From the NCBI GenBank assembly GCA_965229095.1, contig OZ245855.1:3410001-3474000 (forward strand): a DNA stretch of 64,000 nucleotides. Reading direction: 5' to 3'. The stretch comes from Taibaiella sp965229095. GTDB taxonomy: Bacteria > Bacteroidota > Bacteroidia > Chitinophagales > Chitinophagaceae. Below are positions 53,480-62,060 of the stretch, piece by piece. Under the pieces are notes generated by a model. That model saw only the letters and a program-made list of their open reading frames with translations. It ran no database searches and was not told where the DNA came from. Positions within the stretch are counted from its first letter, which is position 1; the number at the start of each line of letters is the position of its first letter. The translations under genes and the position numbers were made by a program.

Positions 53480-54373
53480 TTAAAAGGTAAGCTCATTGGA
53501 TGCCAATACCTCGCCGGCATAGCTCGCTCTGATATTCACAGATGCATGTAATATATCGCCCGATGGCACAACCAGGTTGTAATAGATATCGCTTGTATAG
53601 CCGGCCGGAACCTGACATTCTATGCCTGTATTAAAAAGCGGCGACGTGGTTACCACCGTTGGCGCCAGGTATATAGCAGGATTGGCACCTGGCGAACCTG
53701 CCGAAAAAGATATGGTACAACCAAGCGGTAGATTTTTACAAATAATTGAAAACTGTATTTTGCCCGCTTCGTCGCCCATCTCAAAATACATTGCATTCCC
53801 GCATATCGTCAGTACATTGGCATTGACAACGTTAACTACAGTCCAGGCGATCCCGCCATGTGCCGCTACCCAGGCATTAAAATCGGAGATCGGATTTTCA
53901 GGTATGTTGTTGTCGTACCCTGGCGAAGGTACAGTTGCGATCAGGCAATACTGATCATTTGCAATGTTGTCGGGTATCCAAAGATAGGGCTGGCTGGTTA
54001 CCCCAACGAAACCTGGGTCGGCTTTAAGCCCAAACGCTCCACCCGAACGACTGGGTTTCAGTTCCTTCCAGGTTTGCGGATACTGGAGCAGCGAAGCCTT
54101 TGTCCAGAACAATCGTGGTTGGTTTTCGCCGCTATCGTCAATAGGCTGTGTGGCATAATTTTTGCCGCGCAGGTAAATATAATTCGCCTGTTGTGCCTGC
54201 AGAGGCTTCTTAAATTCAATGTTGTAGCGCTCGGAAAAAGCAGTTTGCGGCGCTGCTACCGGTTCTATCCCCAGAGAAAGAATATCCGGCGACATATTTT
54301 GCAGGCCTTGCCTTGGCACCTGATTGCCCTGGCCTAAGGCAGAGCGCATGAAAATACCGTTGTAGTTCGACAT
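53480..54373 (-). CDS. Unrecognised protein, 297 aa
   Basis: Read from ATG 54373 (MSNYNGIFMRSALGQ); nine codons further upstream are open but unlikely. There is no signal peptide and no membrane helix. The first ~45 residues are polar and Gln-rich, then a beta-rich body follows, with WIPDNIANDQYCLIATVPSP, ISDFNAWVAAHGGIAWTVVN and, in the last third, strands that read as an Ig-like sandwich (from CTISFSAGSPGANPA to the end). I know no family. The middle part resembles surface/lectin-like proteins I recall only vaguely. Codon use is like its neighbours. It is monocistronic, and its function is unknown. Confidence 0.75.
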   Translation of the reverse strand: MSNYNGIFMRSALGQGNQVPRQGLQNMSPDILSLGIEPVAAPQTAFSERYNIEFKKPLQAQQANYIYLRGKNYATQPIDDSGENQPRLFWTKASLLQYPQTWKELKPSRSGGAFGLKADPGFVGVTSQPYLWIPDNIANDQYCLIATVPSPGYDNNIPENPISDFNAWVAAHGGIAWTVVNVVNANVLTICGNAMYFEMGDEAGKIQFSIICKNLPLGCTISFSAGSPGANPAIYLAPTVVTTSPLFNTGIECQVPAGYTSDIYYNLVVPSGDILHASVNIRASYAGEVLASNELTF

Positions 54374-54561
54374 AGTTTTTGGTTTGTTTCCAATATCCAA
54401 ATAAAAATTGACAACCTACAAACGCGGCTAAAAATCAGGTAGTTTCACGGGGTAAGTTATACCTGCACAGCGAATGGGCGGGTATTTATCAAGCAATAGC
54501 AATCCCTACTTTTATCCTTTGAGCTTGCTGCTGTACGAAAGGATAACTACGGATTAAGCAC

Positions 54562-54596
54562 AAAAAAAAGCCGCCTCCATAAATGAAGACGACTTT
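54562..54596 (-). terminator. Terminator after tRNA-Ala
   Basis: On the minus strand a 12-bp stem (54596-54585 with 54578-54567, G-U pairs included) with a 6-base loop runs into eight Ts. It lies 6 bases after the tRNA 3' end. Confidence 0.9.
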
Positions 54597-54602
54597 AAAG
54601 CG

Positions 54603-54677
<75 letters not shown>

Positions 54678-54725
54678 TTGATATAAGAACTACCCTTTAA
54701 GCATCGCTGTGATCAAAAAGGAGTG

Positions 54726-54757
54726 CAAATGTAATTGAATTCCATCTTATTTTCCAA
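54726..54757 (-). promoter_or_regulatory. Promoter of tRNA-Ala
   Basis: Minus-strand TTG (54757-54755), 21 bases, then TACATTTG (54733-54726): a full match to the Bacteroidota consensus. The predicted start is about 43 bases before the tRNA. Confidence 0.65.
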
Positions 54758-54796
54758 ATGTTTCGGTAATTTTATTGTACAAAACAGGGAAAATAT

Positions 54797-54955
54797 ATGT
54801 GGAAGCAGATTATGACCTATTTCTACCTCCGGAAAAGGGACCCGAACGACCCGCTGAACCCAAGTATTAAGTTCATGCACGGCATGAACAGGATTTCCCT
54901 GTTTATGTTCCTGATCGCCGTTATCGTCATGATATACCGGTTGATAAGAGGCTAA
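54797..54955 (+). CDS. Small single-pass membrane protein (DUF6728-like), 52 aa
   Basis: A short gene from ATG 54797 to TAA 54955. The product begins MWKQIMTYFYLRKRDPNDP, then a polar part and one C-terminal hydrophobic helix (about residues 32-49, ISLFMFLIAVIVMIYRL). The combination of aromatic N-terminus, KRDP and single helix agrees with my memory of a small Bacteroidota-conserved family (DUF6728). Function unknown. It converges on holA with 7 bases between the stops. Confidence 0.7.
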   Translation: MWKQIMTYFYLRKRDPNDPLNPSIKFMHGMNRISLFMFLIAVIVMIYRLIRG

Positions 54956-54962
54956 ACCGCTA

Positions 54963-55958
54963 TCAGGATTGGTACAGGATCGTGTTGAATTTAGCCGTCA
55001 TTTCCCGCAACAGTGCACTATCGTTGCTGTTGTTCCCGATGCCCACCATTTTTCGGCTGAACTCTTCCAGCAAACCGATGCTCCGGTGAATATGGGTTAA
55101 CGTAAAACGCTGGGATGCCTTGCGGTGGTGGCTCCAGATACCCATCTTCCGGTCGTTCTGAAAATCGGGCTTCCCGTAATAGCAGAGATACACCTTGTTG
55201 AGATAACCATAAAAAGTCCCGATCACCAGGGCCATGGGCGCCGATTTGGGGTTGGCGGTAAAGTAACTGATCATTCTCGCCAGCTTATTGCTGTCGCCCC
55301 TGAAAAGCACATCGGGCAGGTCAAATACGTTGTACTCGCGGCTTACCCCTACATACTTCTCTATATGCTGGACCGTCAGTTCCTTTAACCCCGTTTCGTT
55401 AATGCTTATCTTCTCCAGCTCGTTGGCAATCTTCTGCAGGTCGTTGCCCAGGTACACGGCCAGCATCTCGGCTTCCTGCGGCCCTATGGTCATTCCCTGT
55501 GTTTGACCAAAAGAAACGACCCAGTTGGGCACTTCATCTTCCTTCAACTTTTCGGAGGTAAAGTAAAGCCCTTTTTTGGGGATCAGCTTGATGAGCTTGC
55601 TACGGCCATCTACCTTTTTGAAACGGTGCTCTATTACCAGGATCGTGGTAGGAGAGGGGTTTTCGATATAGCCCGCCAGCTCATTCAGGTCCTTCATCTG
55701 CGAAGCCTCTTTCAGGATCACCACCATACGTTCGGCAAACATCGGGAAACGGCGTGCTGCATTCACCACGTCCTTCCATTCCGATTCTTTACCATAAAGC
55801 GTGATCAGGTTAAAGTCCCGCTCTTCGGGTGTCAGCACTTTTTCTTCAAAGTGGTGTAACAGCTTATCGATATAGTAAGGCTCTTCTCCATCCAGCAAAT
55901 AAACAGGTGCGTACTGCCCCTTCTGTACCTGCTGTAGTACCTGGTTAAATTCGTTCAT
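54963..55958 (-). CDS. holA: DNA polymerase III delta subunit
   Basis: A 331-aa clamp-loader subunit. The N-terminal AAA+-like domain begins VQKGQYAPVYLLDGEEPYYI, then RDFNLITLYGKES and AARRFPMFAERMVVILKEAS, as in HolA; the third domain is helical. HolA lacks a working ATP site and opens the beta sliding clamp. The start is 12 bases after the stop of the exonuclease gene, which suggests a two-gene replication/repair operon. Confidence 0.93.
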   Translation of the reverse strand: MNEFNQVLQQVQKGQYAPVYLLDGEEPYYIDKLLHHFEEKVLTPEERDFNLITLYGKESEWKDVVNAARRFPMFAERMVVILKEASQMKDLNELAGYIENPSPTTILVIEHRFKKVDGRSKLIKLIPKKGLYFTSEKLKEDEVPNWVVSFGQTQGMTIGPQEAEMLAVYLGNDLQKIANELEKISINETGLKELTVQHIEKYVGVSREYNVFDLPDVLFRGDSNKLARMISYFTANPKSAPMALVIGTFYGYLNKVYLCYYGKPDFQNDRKMGIWSHHRKASQRFTLTHIHRSIGLLEEFSRKMVGIGNNSNDSALLREMTAKFNTILYQS

Positions 55959-55970
55959 CTCTTGCTAAAA

Positions 55971-56714
55971 TTATACATACAAAGCCTCCGGTAATGCTTC
56001 TTTCCAGCCTTTGAGCTTCATGTAAACCAATCCCGTGGTATACACATCTCTAAGGCAGTAACGGGCTATACCTTCCAGGTCATTATGATCCCAATAGGCT
56101 GCTGCTACCCCACTTCCCTCCATATCTCCTTTTGAGGAAGGCACACCCAACACCTGGGCCAGCAGGTCGAGGGAGATATAGCTTTTATAATCGCCGAAAC
56201 GCCAGAGCTCCAGGGTATCCTGGTGGTTTACCTGCCAGGGTTTCAAACCGCCCAGGTCAAGGCATTCGGGCAGGCTTATACCATGGATCAGCATGCGACG
56301 GCAAATGTAAGGAATATCAAACTCCTTGATGTTATGACCGCAAAAGATCACTTCCTTGTTTTGCTCCCTGAAATGTTCGATCGTATCGCAAAATGCCAGG
56401 AGCAATTCCCGTTCGTCATCATTCCGGAGCGATTTGAGCCTTATCGTATCTACCCTGTTCTGTTGCGTCATATACCCCATACCGATGCAAACGATCTTAC
56501 CGAACTCGGCATAGATGCCTGCCCGTTCTTTAAAAACAGTGCCCGGATCTGCTTTTTCCGCTTCGGTCAACTGCAGGAAATTCATTTTATGAAGCCAATG
56601 GGCTTTCAGATTTTCCGGCAGTGTATTCCAGTCGTAGGAAAGCGGTACTGTTTCAATATCAATAATTAATGTTTTGTGAAAATATACTCTTTCAGCTTTC
56701 TTATGCGTGATCAT
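55971..56714 (-). CDS. DEDDy-type 3'-5' exonuclease (PolB-like exonuclease domain)
   Basis: A 247-aa RNase H-fold exonuclease. ExoI motif IIDIETVPL (Asp, Glu), ExoII FCGHNIKEFDIPYICRR (Asp), and ExoIII YCLRDVYTTGL (Tyr-x3-Asp) make a complete DEDDy set for two metal ions. It is a free-standing nuclease, not part of a polymerase, of the predicted PolB-like exonuclease group. It precedes holA, consistent with a DNA-processing role; the substrate is unproven. Confidence 0.88.
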   Translation of the reverse strand: MITHKKAERVYFHKTLIIDIETVPLSYDWNTLPENLKAHWLHKMNFLQLTEAEKADPGTVFKERAGIYAEFGKIVCIGMGYMTQQNRVDTIRLKSLRNDDERELLLAFCDTIEHFREQNKEVIFCGHNIKEFDIPYICRRMLIHGISLPECLDLGGLKPWQVNHQDTLELWRFGDYKSYISLDLLAQVLGVPSSKGDMEGSGVAAAYWDHNDLEGIARYCLRDVYTTGLVYMKLKGWKEALPEALYV

Positions 56715-56808
56715 AAGCCTATATTTGTTACGAATTTAACTAGTCTGTGCTACAAATATGTACGCCGGAACAAGAAAAATGTAGAAATCAAAAAAACCAT
56801 TTAGCATA

Positions 56809-57729
56809 ATGGAAGATGCTTCAAGCACCCCCAATCCGGAACCTTCGCGTCAAAAACGCAGTAATACCTGGATATATGCTGTGATTATAGCTTTGTTATT
56901 GGGGACTAATGTTTATCTTTTTCTTCAGAGAAACAAGAGCCAGCAAAAGCAACTGGAAACAAAACAGCTTTTGCAACAGGCAGACACTTCGCTGGCTGCA
57001 CTGCAGGGGGAATATAATGCCTCTTTAGCCCGGCTCGACGATCTTACGGGCAAAAACGCCCAGTTGGATAAGCAACTCAAGGAAAGGGACTCGGAGCTCG
57101 CAAAAACCAAGGCCAGGATACAGGAAATTCTTTCCAAAAATAAAGCAACCGAAAAAGAAGTAGCAGAAGCGCGCAGCCTGATCCAGAAACTCAATTCCAG
57201 GATCTCGAATTATGAAACGCAGATATCCCAACTGAAGAAAGAAAATACGACGCTTGCGTCGCAAAGGGATTCCGTAACCGTAACCAATACGGATCTGCAG
57301 CAAAAAGTAAACTTGGCCAAGGTACTGCATGCATCCAATATACGCCTCAAAGGGATCAAGCTGACCCATGGCGGCCGCAAGGAAAAAGAGACTGAGAAAG
57401 CCAGGCGCGTGGACCTGCTTCGCATCACTTTCGACATCGACGAAAACCGGATTGCAGAAAGCGGCAACAAGGAGTTGGCTATCTGTATCACCAACCCGGA
57501 AGGCGAGTTATTGAGCAATGCAGCATTGGGTTCCGGTAGCTTTAAAACAGCCGATGGGCAATCGCGCTATTATTCCGTATCTAAAACAGTGCACCTGCAA
57601 ACGGAACAACCGGTCAAAGATGTGAATGTAGACTGGCAGCAAAGCAGCGAATATGCCAAGGGTGCTTACAGCGTTGAGATTTACCATCAGGGTTATCTTA
57701 TCGGCAAAGGCTCGGTCAACCTCAGGTAA
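56809..57729 (+). CDS. Single-pass membrane coiled-coil protein
   Basis: A 306-aa protein with a Pro/Ser-rich N-terminus (~1-22), one membrane helix (~23-41, TWIYAVIIALLLGTNVYLFL), a long coiled coil (~45-180, for example LDKQLKERDSELAKTKARI) and a beta-rich C-terminal domain (~190-306, containing VDLLRITFDIDENRI and YSVEIYHQGYLIGKGSVNL). Orientation is probably N-in, with the coiled coil and C-terminal domain in the periplasm. I know no function. Its last 8 bases overlap the end of the convergent O-antigen-ligase-like gene. Confidence 0.8.
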   Translation: MEDASSTPNPEPSRQKRSNTWIYAVIIALLLGTNVYLFLQRNKSQQKQLETKQLLQQADTSLAALQGEYNASLARLDDLTGKNAQLDKQLKERDSELAKTKARIQEILSKNKATEKEVAEARSLIQKLNSRISNYETQISQLKKENTTLASQRDSVTVTNTDLQQKVNLAKVLHASNIRLKGIKLTHGGRKEKETEKARRVDLLRITFDIDENRIAESGNKELAICITNPEGELLSNAALGSGSFKTADGQSRYYSVSKTVHLQTEQPVKDVNVDWQQSSEYAKGAYSVEIYHQGYLIGKGSVNLR

Positions 57730-58999
57730 TAACGGGTACCTTTCTTTTATCCTTATCAAAAGGGATCTCCATCCAGAACAACGTAAAGAAAAGATAGACA
57801 AAGATGGCGTACTGGGTTTCCAGCATGGGTTCTATCATCATACCCAGCAGCATCACCAGGAAAGTAGATACGGTGAAGATATTCCTTCTCCGGTCAAACA
57901 TAGGCGCTACCAGCATCGCAATAAGAATAAAGGAAAGAGGAACACCCACAGCCAACGCAGTACACATAAATTGGTTATGCGGGAGCAAGCGTGCCCCGAT
58001 GGGTATAGCAGGATAGTCTCTTTCATATACGGCGTCCATCCCGTTCTTTATATCTCCGGCACCCAACCCGGTTAGCGGCTTTTGGGCAATAATCTCGCCG
58101 GCTATTTTATAGGATAGCAGCCTGGGCACAAAAGAAGAGGTTGCTTTAAAGCTTGCCGTATCCTGCTTTTCCCATACTTTTTGTTCATAAATAGCATTAG
58201 TAAATTGTTTTTTTAAGGAAGGCACGATGAATATCCCCGAAACCCCGATAGCAATCATCCCGAGCAATCCCGTTATACCGATCCATATCTTTTTGCCTTT
58301 AAGCAAAGAAAGGGTAAATACAACCAGCAACATGTAAAAGCACAGCAAACCGGCCTTTGCGGCCTGTACATGAATATAAATAATGGCCAGGATAGCCCAT
58401 AGCGACAGCAGTACCAATTCCCGTTTCCGTGAAGCATAACGTTCCTTCATTAAAAAGAACCAGAGTACAAATTGTATCCCGAATACCAGAACGATCGTAA
58501 AACGTATATAGTCTCCCTCCATAGGCGAAGGAAGGTGTACATTGCTGCTGAGGTAGTGCGGATCCGATAATAGAGGAAAAAAGCTGTATAACATCCCGCC
58601 AAGCAATACCAATAATATCCCTTCCGTAGTAAATTTCCGGAAACGGGTGTCTCCGAAAGGGACATTGATCAGGCAAAAAGGCAGGAAAACGAACGGGAGC
58701 TTGATTTTGATAAAGGCAACCCAGTTAATCGTATCGGCACTCCAAAGACCCGAGATAACATAAGTAAGAAAAAAGAGAATGCAGCATACGGCAAACCGGC
58801 TTTCCTTAAAGGTCTTCCAGGAATCTTTGATCTTATCGGGATGCAGGGTATTGAGCAGCAACACGATCATTGACATCGATAAAATGGCACGCGAAAAGAG
58901 CATCCCCGCAATCATAGCAACACAGCTTACCGACACGATCCATTCCTGCAATCGTGGGGTCCAGTAAGCTGTTATTCCTTTTCGGTGATCAGGCATCAT
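57722..58999 (-). CDS. O-antigen ligase-like (Wzy/WaaL-type) membrane protein, copy 2
   Basis: A 425-aa protein with about 10-12 membrane helices and a large loop late in the protein with the features of the O-antigen ligase / polymerase superfamily: IIAQKPLTGLGAGDIKNGM and LPHNQFMCTALAVGVPLSF. Such proteins join or polymerise surface polysaccharide at the periplasmic face. It lies 3 bases after a paralogue (59003-60292) with the same layout, so the pair is a tandem duplication with diverged sequence. No glycosyltransferases are adjacent. Confidence 0.85.
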   Translation of the reverse strand: MMPDHRKGITAYWTPRLQEWIVSVSCVAMIAGMLFSRAILSMSMIVLLLNTLHPDKIKDSWKTFKESRFAVCCILFFLTYVISGLWSADTINWVAFIKIKLPFVFLPFCLINVPFGDTRFRKFTTEGILLVLLGGMLYSFFPLLSDPHYLSSNVHLPSPMEGDYIRFTIVLVFGIQFVLWFFLMKERYASRKRELVLLSLWAILAIIYIHVQAAKAGLLCFYMLLVVFTLSLLKGKKIWIGITGLLGMIAIGVSGIFIVPSLKKQFTNAIYEQKVWEKQDTASFKATSSFVPRLLSYKIAGEIIAQKPLTGLGAGDIKNGMDAVYERDYPAIPIGARLLPHNQFMCTALAVGVPLSFILIAMLVAPMFDRRRNIFTVSTFLVMLLGMMIEPMLETQYAIFVYLFFTLFWMEIPFDKDKRKVPVIT

Positions 59000-59002
59000 T
59001 AT

Positions 59003-60292
59003 TTATGGGCTTAACGTAACAGCACTGCGCTTCTTCAGCGCATTAATCCAAAACAAAAGAAAAAATAAATAAGTAAATACGCCAAACTGTAATTCCAGCA
59101 TTGCCTCCACGGTCATACTGATCAGCATGATGATACCCGTCGCAACCAGGTAGACTCTTTTTTCAACCCGGATAAAAAAGGGGCATATAGCAAGTGCTGC
59201 CAGGAACAGGGAAAGCGGTATACCTACGCTCAAAGCCGTGAACATGAATTGGTTTATGGGACCATATTGCTGATCCTGACTTACTTCGGGGTAATCCCGG
59301 CTATAGCCCGCCTTCATTTCATCCATCAGATCTCCCGCGCCTACACCCGCAAAAGGGTGCTGTGCAATAGCCTTTCTGCCCAGTTCATAAGTGATCATTC
59401 TGCCCGCATCACTTAAAGTATAATCGTACCTTTTGTCGCTCCTCGATTTATCAATTTCGAAAATTACATAATCTATCTTGGTTTTAAAGGTAGGGATCAC
59501 ATAATAAGCGATTACAGGCAAGGAAGCAACTCCCAGGGACAATAGCAGGGCTTTCCTTTTGTTTTCCCGGTATATTTTGGAAAGAATATACACAATAGCC
59601 ACAAGATAAAGACATAAAATACCTGTTTTGGCCGCCAGTATATGGATATAAGCAATAAACAATACGATACTGCAGAGCATAAATATTTTCAATGCCCGGG
59701 ACAGCGGGATAGTGTGACGTTCCCATAAAAGATAACAGAACATGAGCACAGAAATAACCAGCGACAAGCTGAACCGGATATGATCGTCGTAACGGGTAGT
59801 AGGTAGTGGCCTCGAGATGTGATAACCCTGAAGATAGTACTCCGTATGCAGCCCGAACTGGATGAGGCTATAACCAATTACAGCAATTTGCATTACAGCC
59901 GCTCCTATAATAATAACACGCTGGTTCTGCTCCCGCTGCAAAGGAGCAGAAAGAAAAGCAAAAGGCAGGATGGCAAATGGAAGCTTATTGATGGTGCTGG
60001 CGATCCAGAAATCTTTATTATCGCTCCATAGTCCCGAAACCAGGTAAGTACAGAAGAAGGCAAAACTCAGCAAAGCGAATGGATCATTTCTCCATTCCCT
60101 CAGATTTTTCCTGACGACCGAAGGATGTAATGCGTTGATAAACATGGCCAGCATTGTCATCGATAATAAGGCCCTGGAAAAAAATAACCCGGCTACCATA
60201 CACAAACAACAAGCGATAGCAATCTTGTCCTGTACACTTTGGTTCCAATAAGTAAATCGTCTGTAGGACTGCTTCATCCAGTAATAACGCAA
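59003..60292 (-). CDS. O-antigen ligase-like (Wzy/WaaL-type) membrane protein, copy 1
   Basis: A 429-aa multi-pass paralogue of the next gene. The late loop has AIAQHPFAGVGAGDLMDEMK and GPINQFMFTALSVGIPLSLF, aligned with the other copy. Both copies also share an N-terminal block (AGLFFSRALLSMTMLAMFIN here, AGMLFSRAILSMSMIVLLLN there). ATG 60292 is used; a second ATG five codons in is possible. Role is as for the other copy: transfer or polymerisation of lipid-linked glycan is likely, exact activity unknown. The promoter was not resolved. Confidence 0.85.
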   Translation of the reverse strand: MRYYWMKQSYRRFTYWNQSVQDKIAIACCLCMVAGLFFSRALLSMTMLAMFINALHPSVVRKNLREWRNDPFALLSFAFFCTYLVSGLWSDNKDFWIASTINKLPFAILPFAFLSAPLQREQNQRVIIIGAAVMQIAVIGYSLIQFGLHTEYYLQGYHISRPLPTTRYDDHIRFSLSLVISVLMFCYLLWERHTIPLSRALKIFMLCSIVLFIAYIHILAAKTGILCLYLVAIVYILSKIYRENKRKALLLSLGVASLPVIAYYVIPTFKTKIDYVIFEIDKSRSDKRYDYTLSDAGRMITYELGRKAIAQHPFAGVGAGDLMDEMKAGYSRDYPEVSQDQQYGPINQFMFTALSVGIPLSLFLAALAICPFFIRVEKRVYLVATGIIMLISMTVEAMLELQFGVFTYLFFLLFWINALKKRSAVTLSP

Positions 60293-60390
60293 TAATCGGA
60301 GGCAAAGTACGTTAAAATCCCGCTAGGATGCAAGCCCCAGGAACGGGTAATTGCCTTTCACAAGGCACAAATGGTCCTACTACGCTCTTC

Positions 60391-60423
60391 TTGGATAATA
60401 ATGAGGGAATAACCTTATTTTTG
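60391..60423 (+). promoter_or_regulatory. Promoter of the Ig-like lipoprotein gene
   Basis: TTG (60391-60393), 22 bases, then TATTTTTG (60416-60423), matching the Bacteroidota consensus. The predicted start is ~28 bases before the GTG at 60458. Confidence 0.5.
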
Positions 60424-60457
60424 ACGTCTTAAATAAGAATATCTGTTTTCTTTTTCT

Positions 60458-62020
60458 GTGAACAACTTCCGTATTGTGACCTCAATGGCCTGGCTGGCCT
60501 TGGTATTATTGTTGTCGGGCTGCGCCAATATTGTTCCGCCCGAAGGTGGCAAGAAAGACGAGACCGCTCCTCTGCTCCTTTCTCTTACACCTGCCGATTC
60601 TTCGCTTAACATCAGGCCGTCCAAAATAGTACTTCACTTTAACGAGTATATTGAAGTGCGGGATCTGGAAAAGAATCTTTCGCTCTCTCCCCTGCTTTCC
60701 ATACCGCCTACGGTTATGTCTTATGGCAAAAGGGTCGAGATTAAGATACGGGACACACAATTGCTTGCCAATACCACTTATAGCATAGGATTAGGCAATG
60801 CCCTGGTGGATAATCACGAAGGCAACCCTTACAAAAATTTCGTTTATCTTTTCAGCACGGGATCCTACTTCGATTCCCTGCAATTGCAAGGCAACGTGAT
60901 CGATGCGGCTACGGGTATGCCCGATACGGCCGCGCTTATGGTCCTATATCCTGCCGGGGAAAACGATACTGCTATCCTGAGAAAAAAACCACAATATGCC
61001 GTAAAGGCAGATGTATCGGGGCACTTTACCTTTAAGTTCCTGCCCGGCAAAGCCTTCAGAATATACGCCCTGCAGGACGCCAACAACAATTATATGTACG
61101 ACCTGGGCGAAGAGAAGATCGGGTTTCTTAACCAAACGGTAATGCCAACTGTCGGCGCCGACTCCTTGTATGATTTTTACATGTTTAAAGAGACCATCGA
61201 TTCGACCGCACTATTGGCTCAAACCCACGACACGACATCAGCAAAGGACAAGGACAACAAACCAACGCTGGGCGGAATCCGTAAAAGCAATACCGACAAA
61301 AGCAAAACTGCTTACCATGTGAATGTCGATACCAGCAACCGTGCAGAGCGTTCCTTTGAGCTGACCCAGCAGCTTACGATTGACCTGTTCACAGAGCTCA
61401 AGAGCCTCGACACGGCTAAAGTGTACCTGAGTTACGAGAACAACGGTATCGAAGTAGAAGCGATACAAAAGCTACATGTCGATTCTGCAAAGATGAAGAT
61501 CAGTACCCAATGGCAACCCGATAAATTGTACACACTGCGGCTGGTTAAAGGCTGGGCCAGGGATACTTCGGGTAGCGAGCTGTTACCAGGGAAGTACTTC
61601 TTCCGGACCAAAAGGCAAGAGGATTATGGTACTTTGAAAATACACGTCAACAAGAATTATTACGGCGACAGCTTTGTCCTGTTCGTGTACAAGGGCGCCG
61701 ATTCCATCTACCAGAAACCGATTACCGATTCTACCATCACCCTCAGTCTCCTGCAACCCGGCGATTACAACATGCGGATCATTGCCGATGGTAATAAAAA
61801 CGGGAAATGGGATGCAGGCAACCTGCTCAAAGGCAAGCAACCGGAAAGGGTATATCCTTATACCACTGTTACCATTGTTAAAGCCGGCTGGGAAAATGAA
61901 GTTGATTTTAACCCGCAGGAAAATAATAAAAAAGGACTGCGGGGCAAAGCCGATAAGCCTAAAATAGGCGATCGCGGCGGCAGTCCCGACACCCGGAACG
62001 AAACCCAAGAAAAAGAGTAG
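60458..62020 (+). CDS. Ig-like domain lipoprotein
   Basis: Starts at GTG 60458 (MNNFRIVTSMAWL). The 520-aa product has a lipobox LSGC at ~residue 21. Near residues 38-130 is an SbsA-type Ig-like domain (APLLLSLTPADSSLNIRPSK, FNEYIEVRDLEKNL), as in a Bacteroidota family of outer-membrane lipoproteins. The middle contains a carboxypeptidase-regulatory-like beta module (FTFKFLPGKAFRIYALQDAN), and a similar repeat near residues 435-460 (LQPGDYNMRIIADGNKNGKW). A low-complexity basic tail ends it. The stop codon lies inside the terminator stem. Function unknown; probably surface or periplasmic structural. Confidence 0.85.
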   Translation: MNNFRIVTSMAWLALVLLLSGCANIVPPEGGKKDETAPLLLSLTPADSSLNIRPSKIVLHFNEYIEVRDLEKNLSLSPLLSIPPTVMSYGKRVEIKIRDTQLLANTTYSIGLGNALVDNHEGNPYKNFVYLFSTGSYFDSLQLQGNVIDAATGMPDTAALMVLYPAGENDTAILRKKPQYAVKADVSGHFTFKFLPGKAFRIYALQDANNNYMYDLGEEKIGFLNQTVMPTVGADSLYDFYMFKETIDSTALLAQTHDTTSAKDKDNKPTLGGIRKSNTDKSKTAYHVNVDTSNRAERSFELTQQLTIDLFTELKSLDTAKVYLSYENNGIEVEAIQKLHVDSAKMKISTQWQPDKLYTLRLVKGWARDTSGSELLPGKYFFRTKRQEDYGTLKIHVNKNYYGDSFVLFVYKGADSIYQKPITDSTITLSLLQPGDYNMRIIADGNKNGKWDAGNLLKGKQPERVYPYTTVTIVKAGWENEVDFNPQENNKKGLRGKADKPKIGDRGGSPDTRNETQEKE

Positions 62021-62040
62021 CCGTGGCTACTCTTTTTCTT
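62007..62040. terminator. Bidirectional terminator overlapping a stop codon
   Basis: A perfect 16-bp inverted repeat (62007-62022 with 62025-62040) with a 2-base loop and A/T-rich flanks. The left arm includes the last codons and the TAG (62018-62020) of the lipoprotein gene. It also ends 21 bases before the nadE stop, so it serves both convergent genes. Confidence 0.9.
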
Positions 62041-62060
62041 AATATGCTTAGTAAGGCAGA

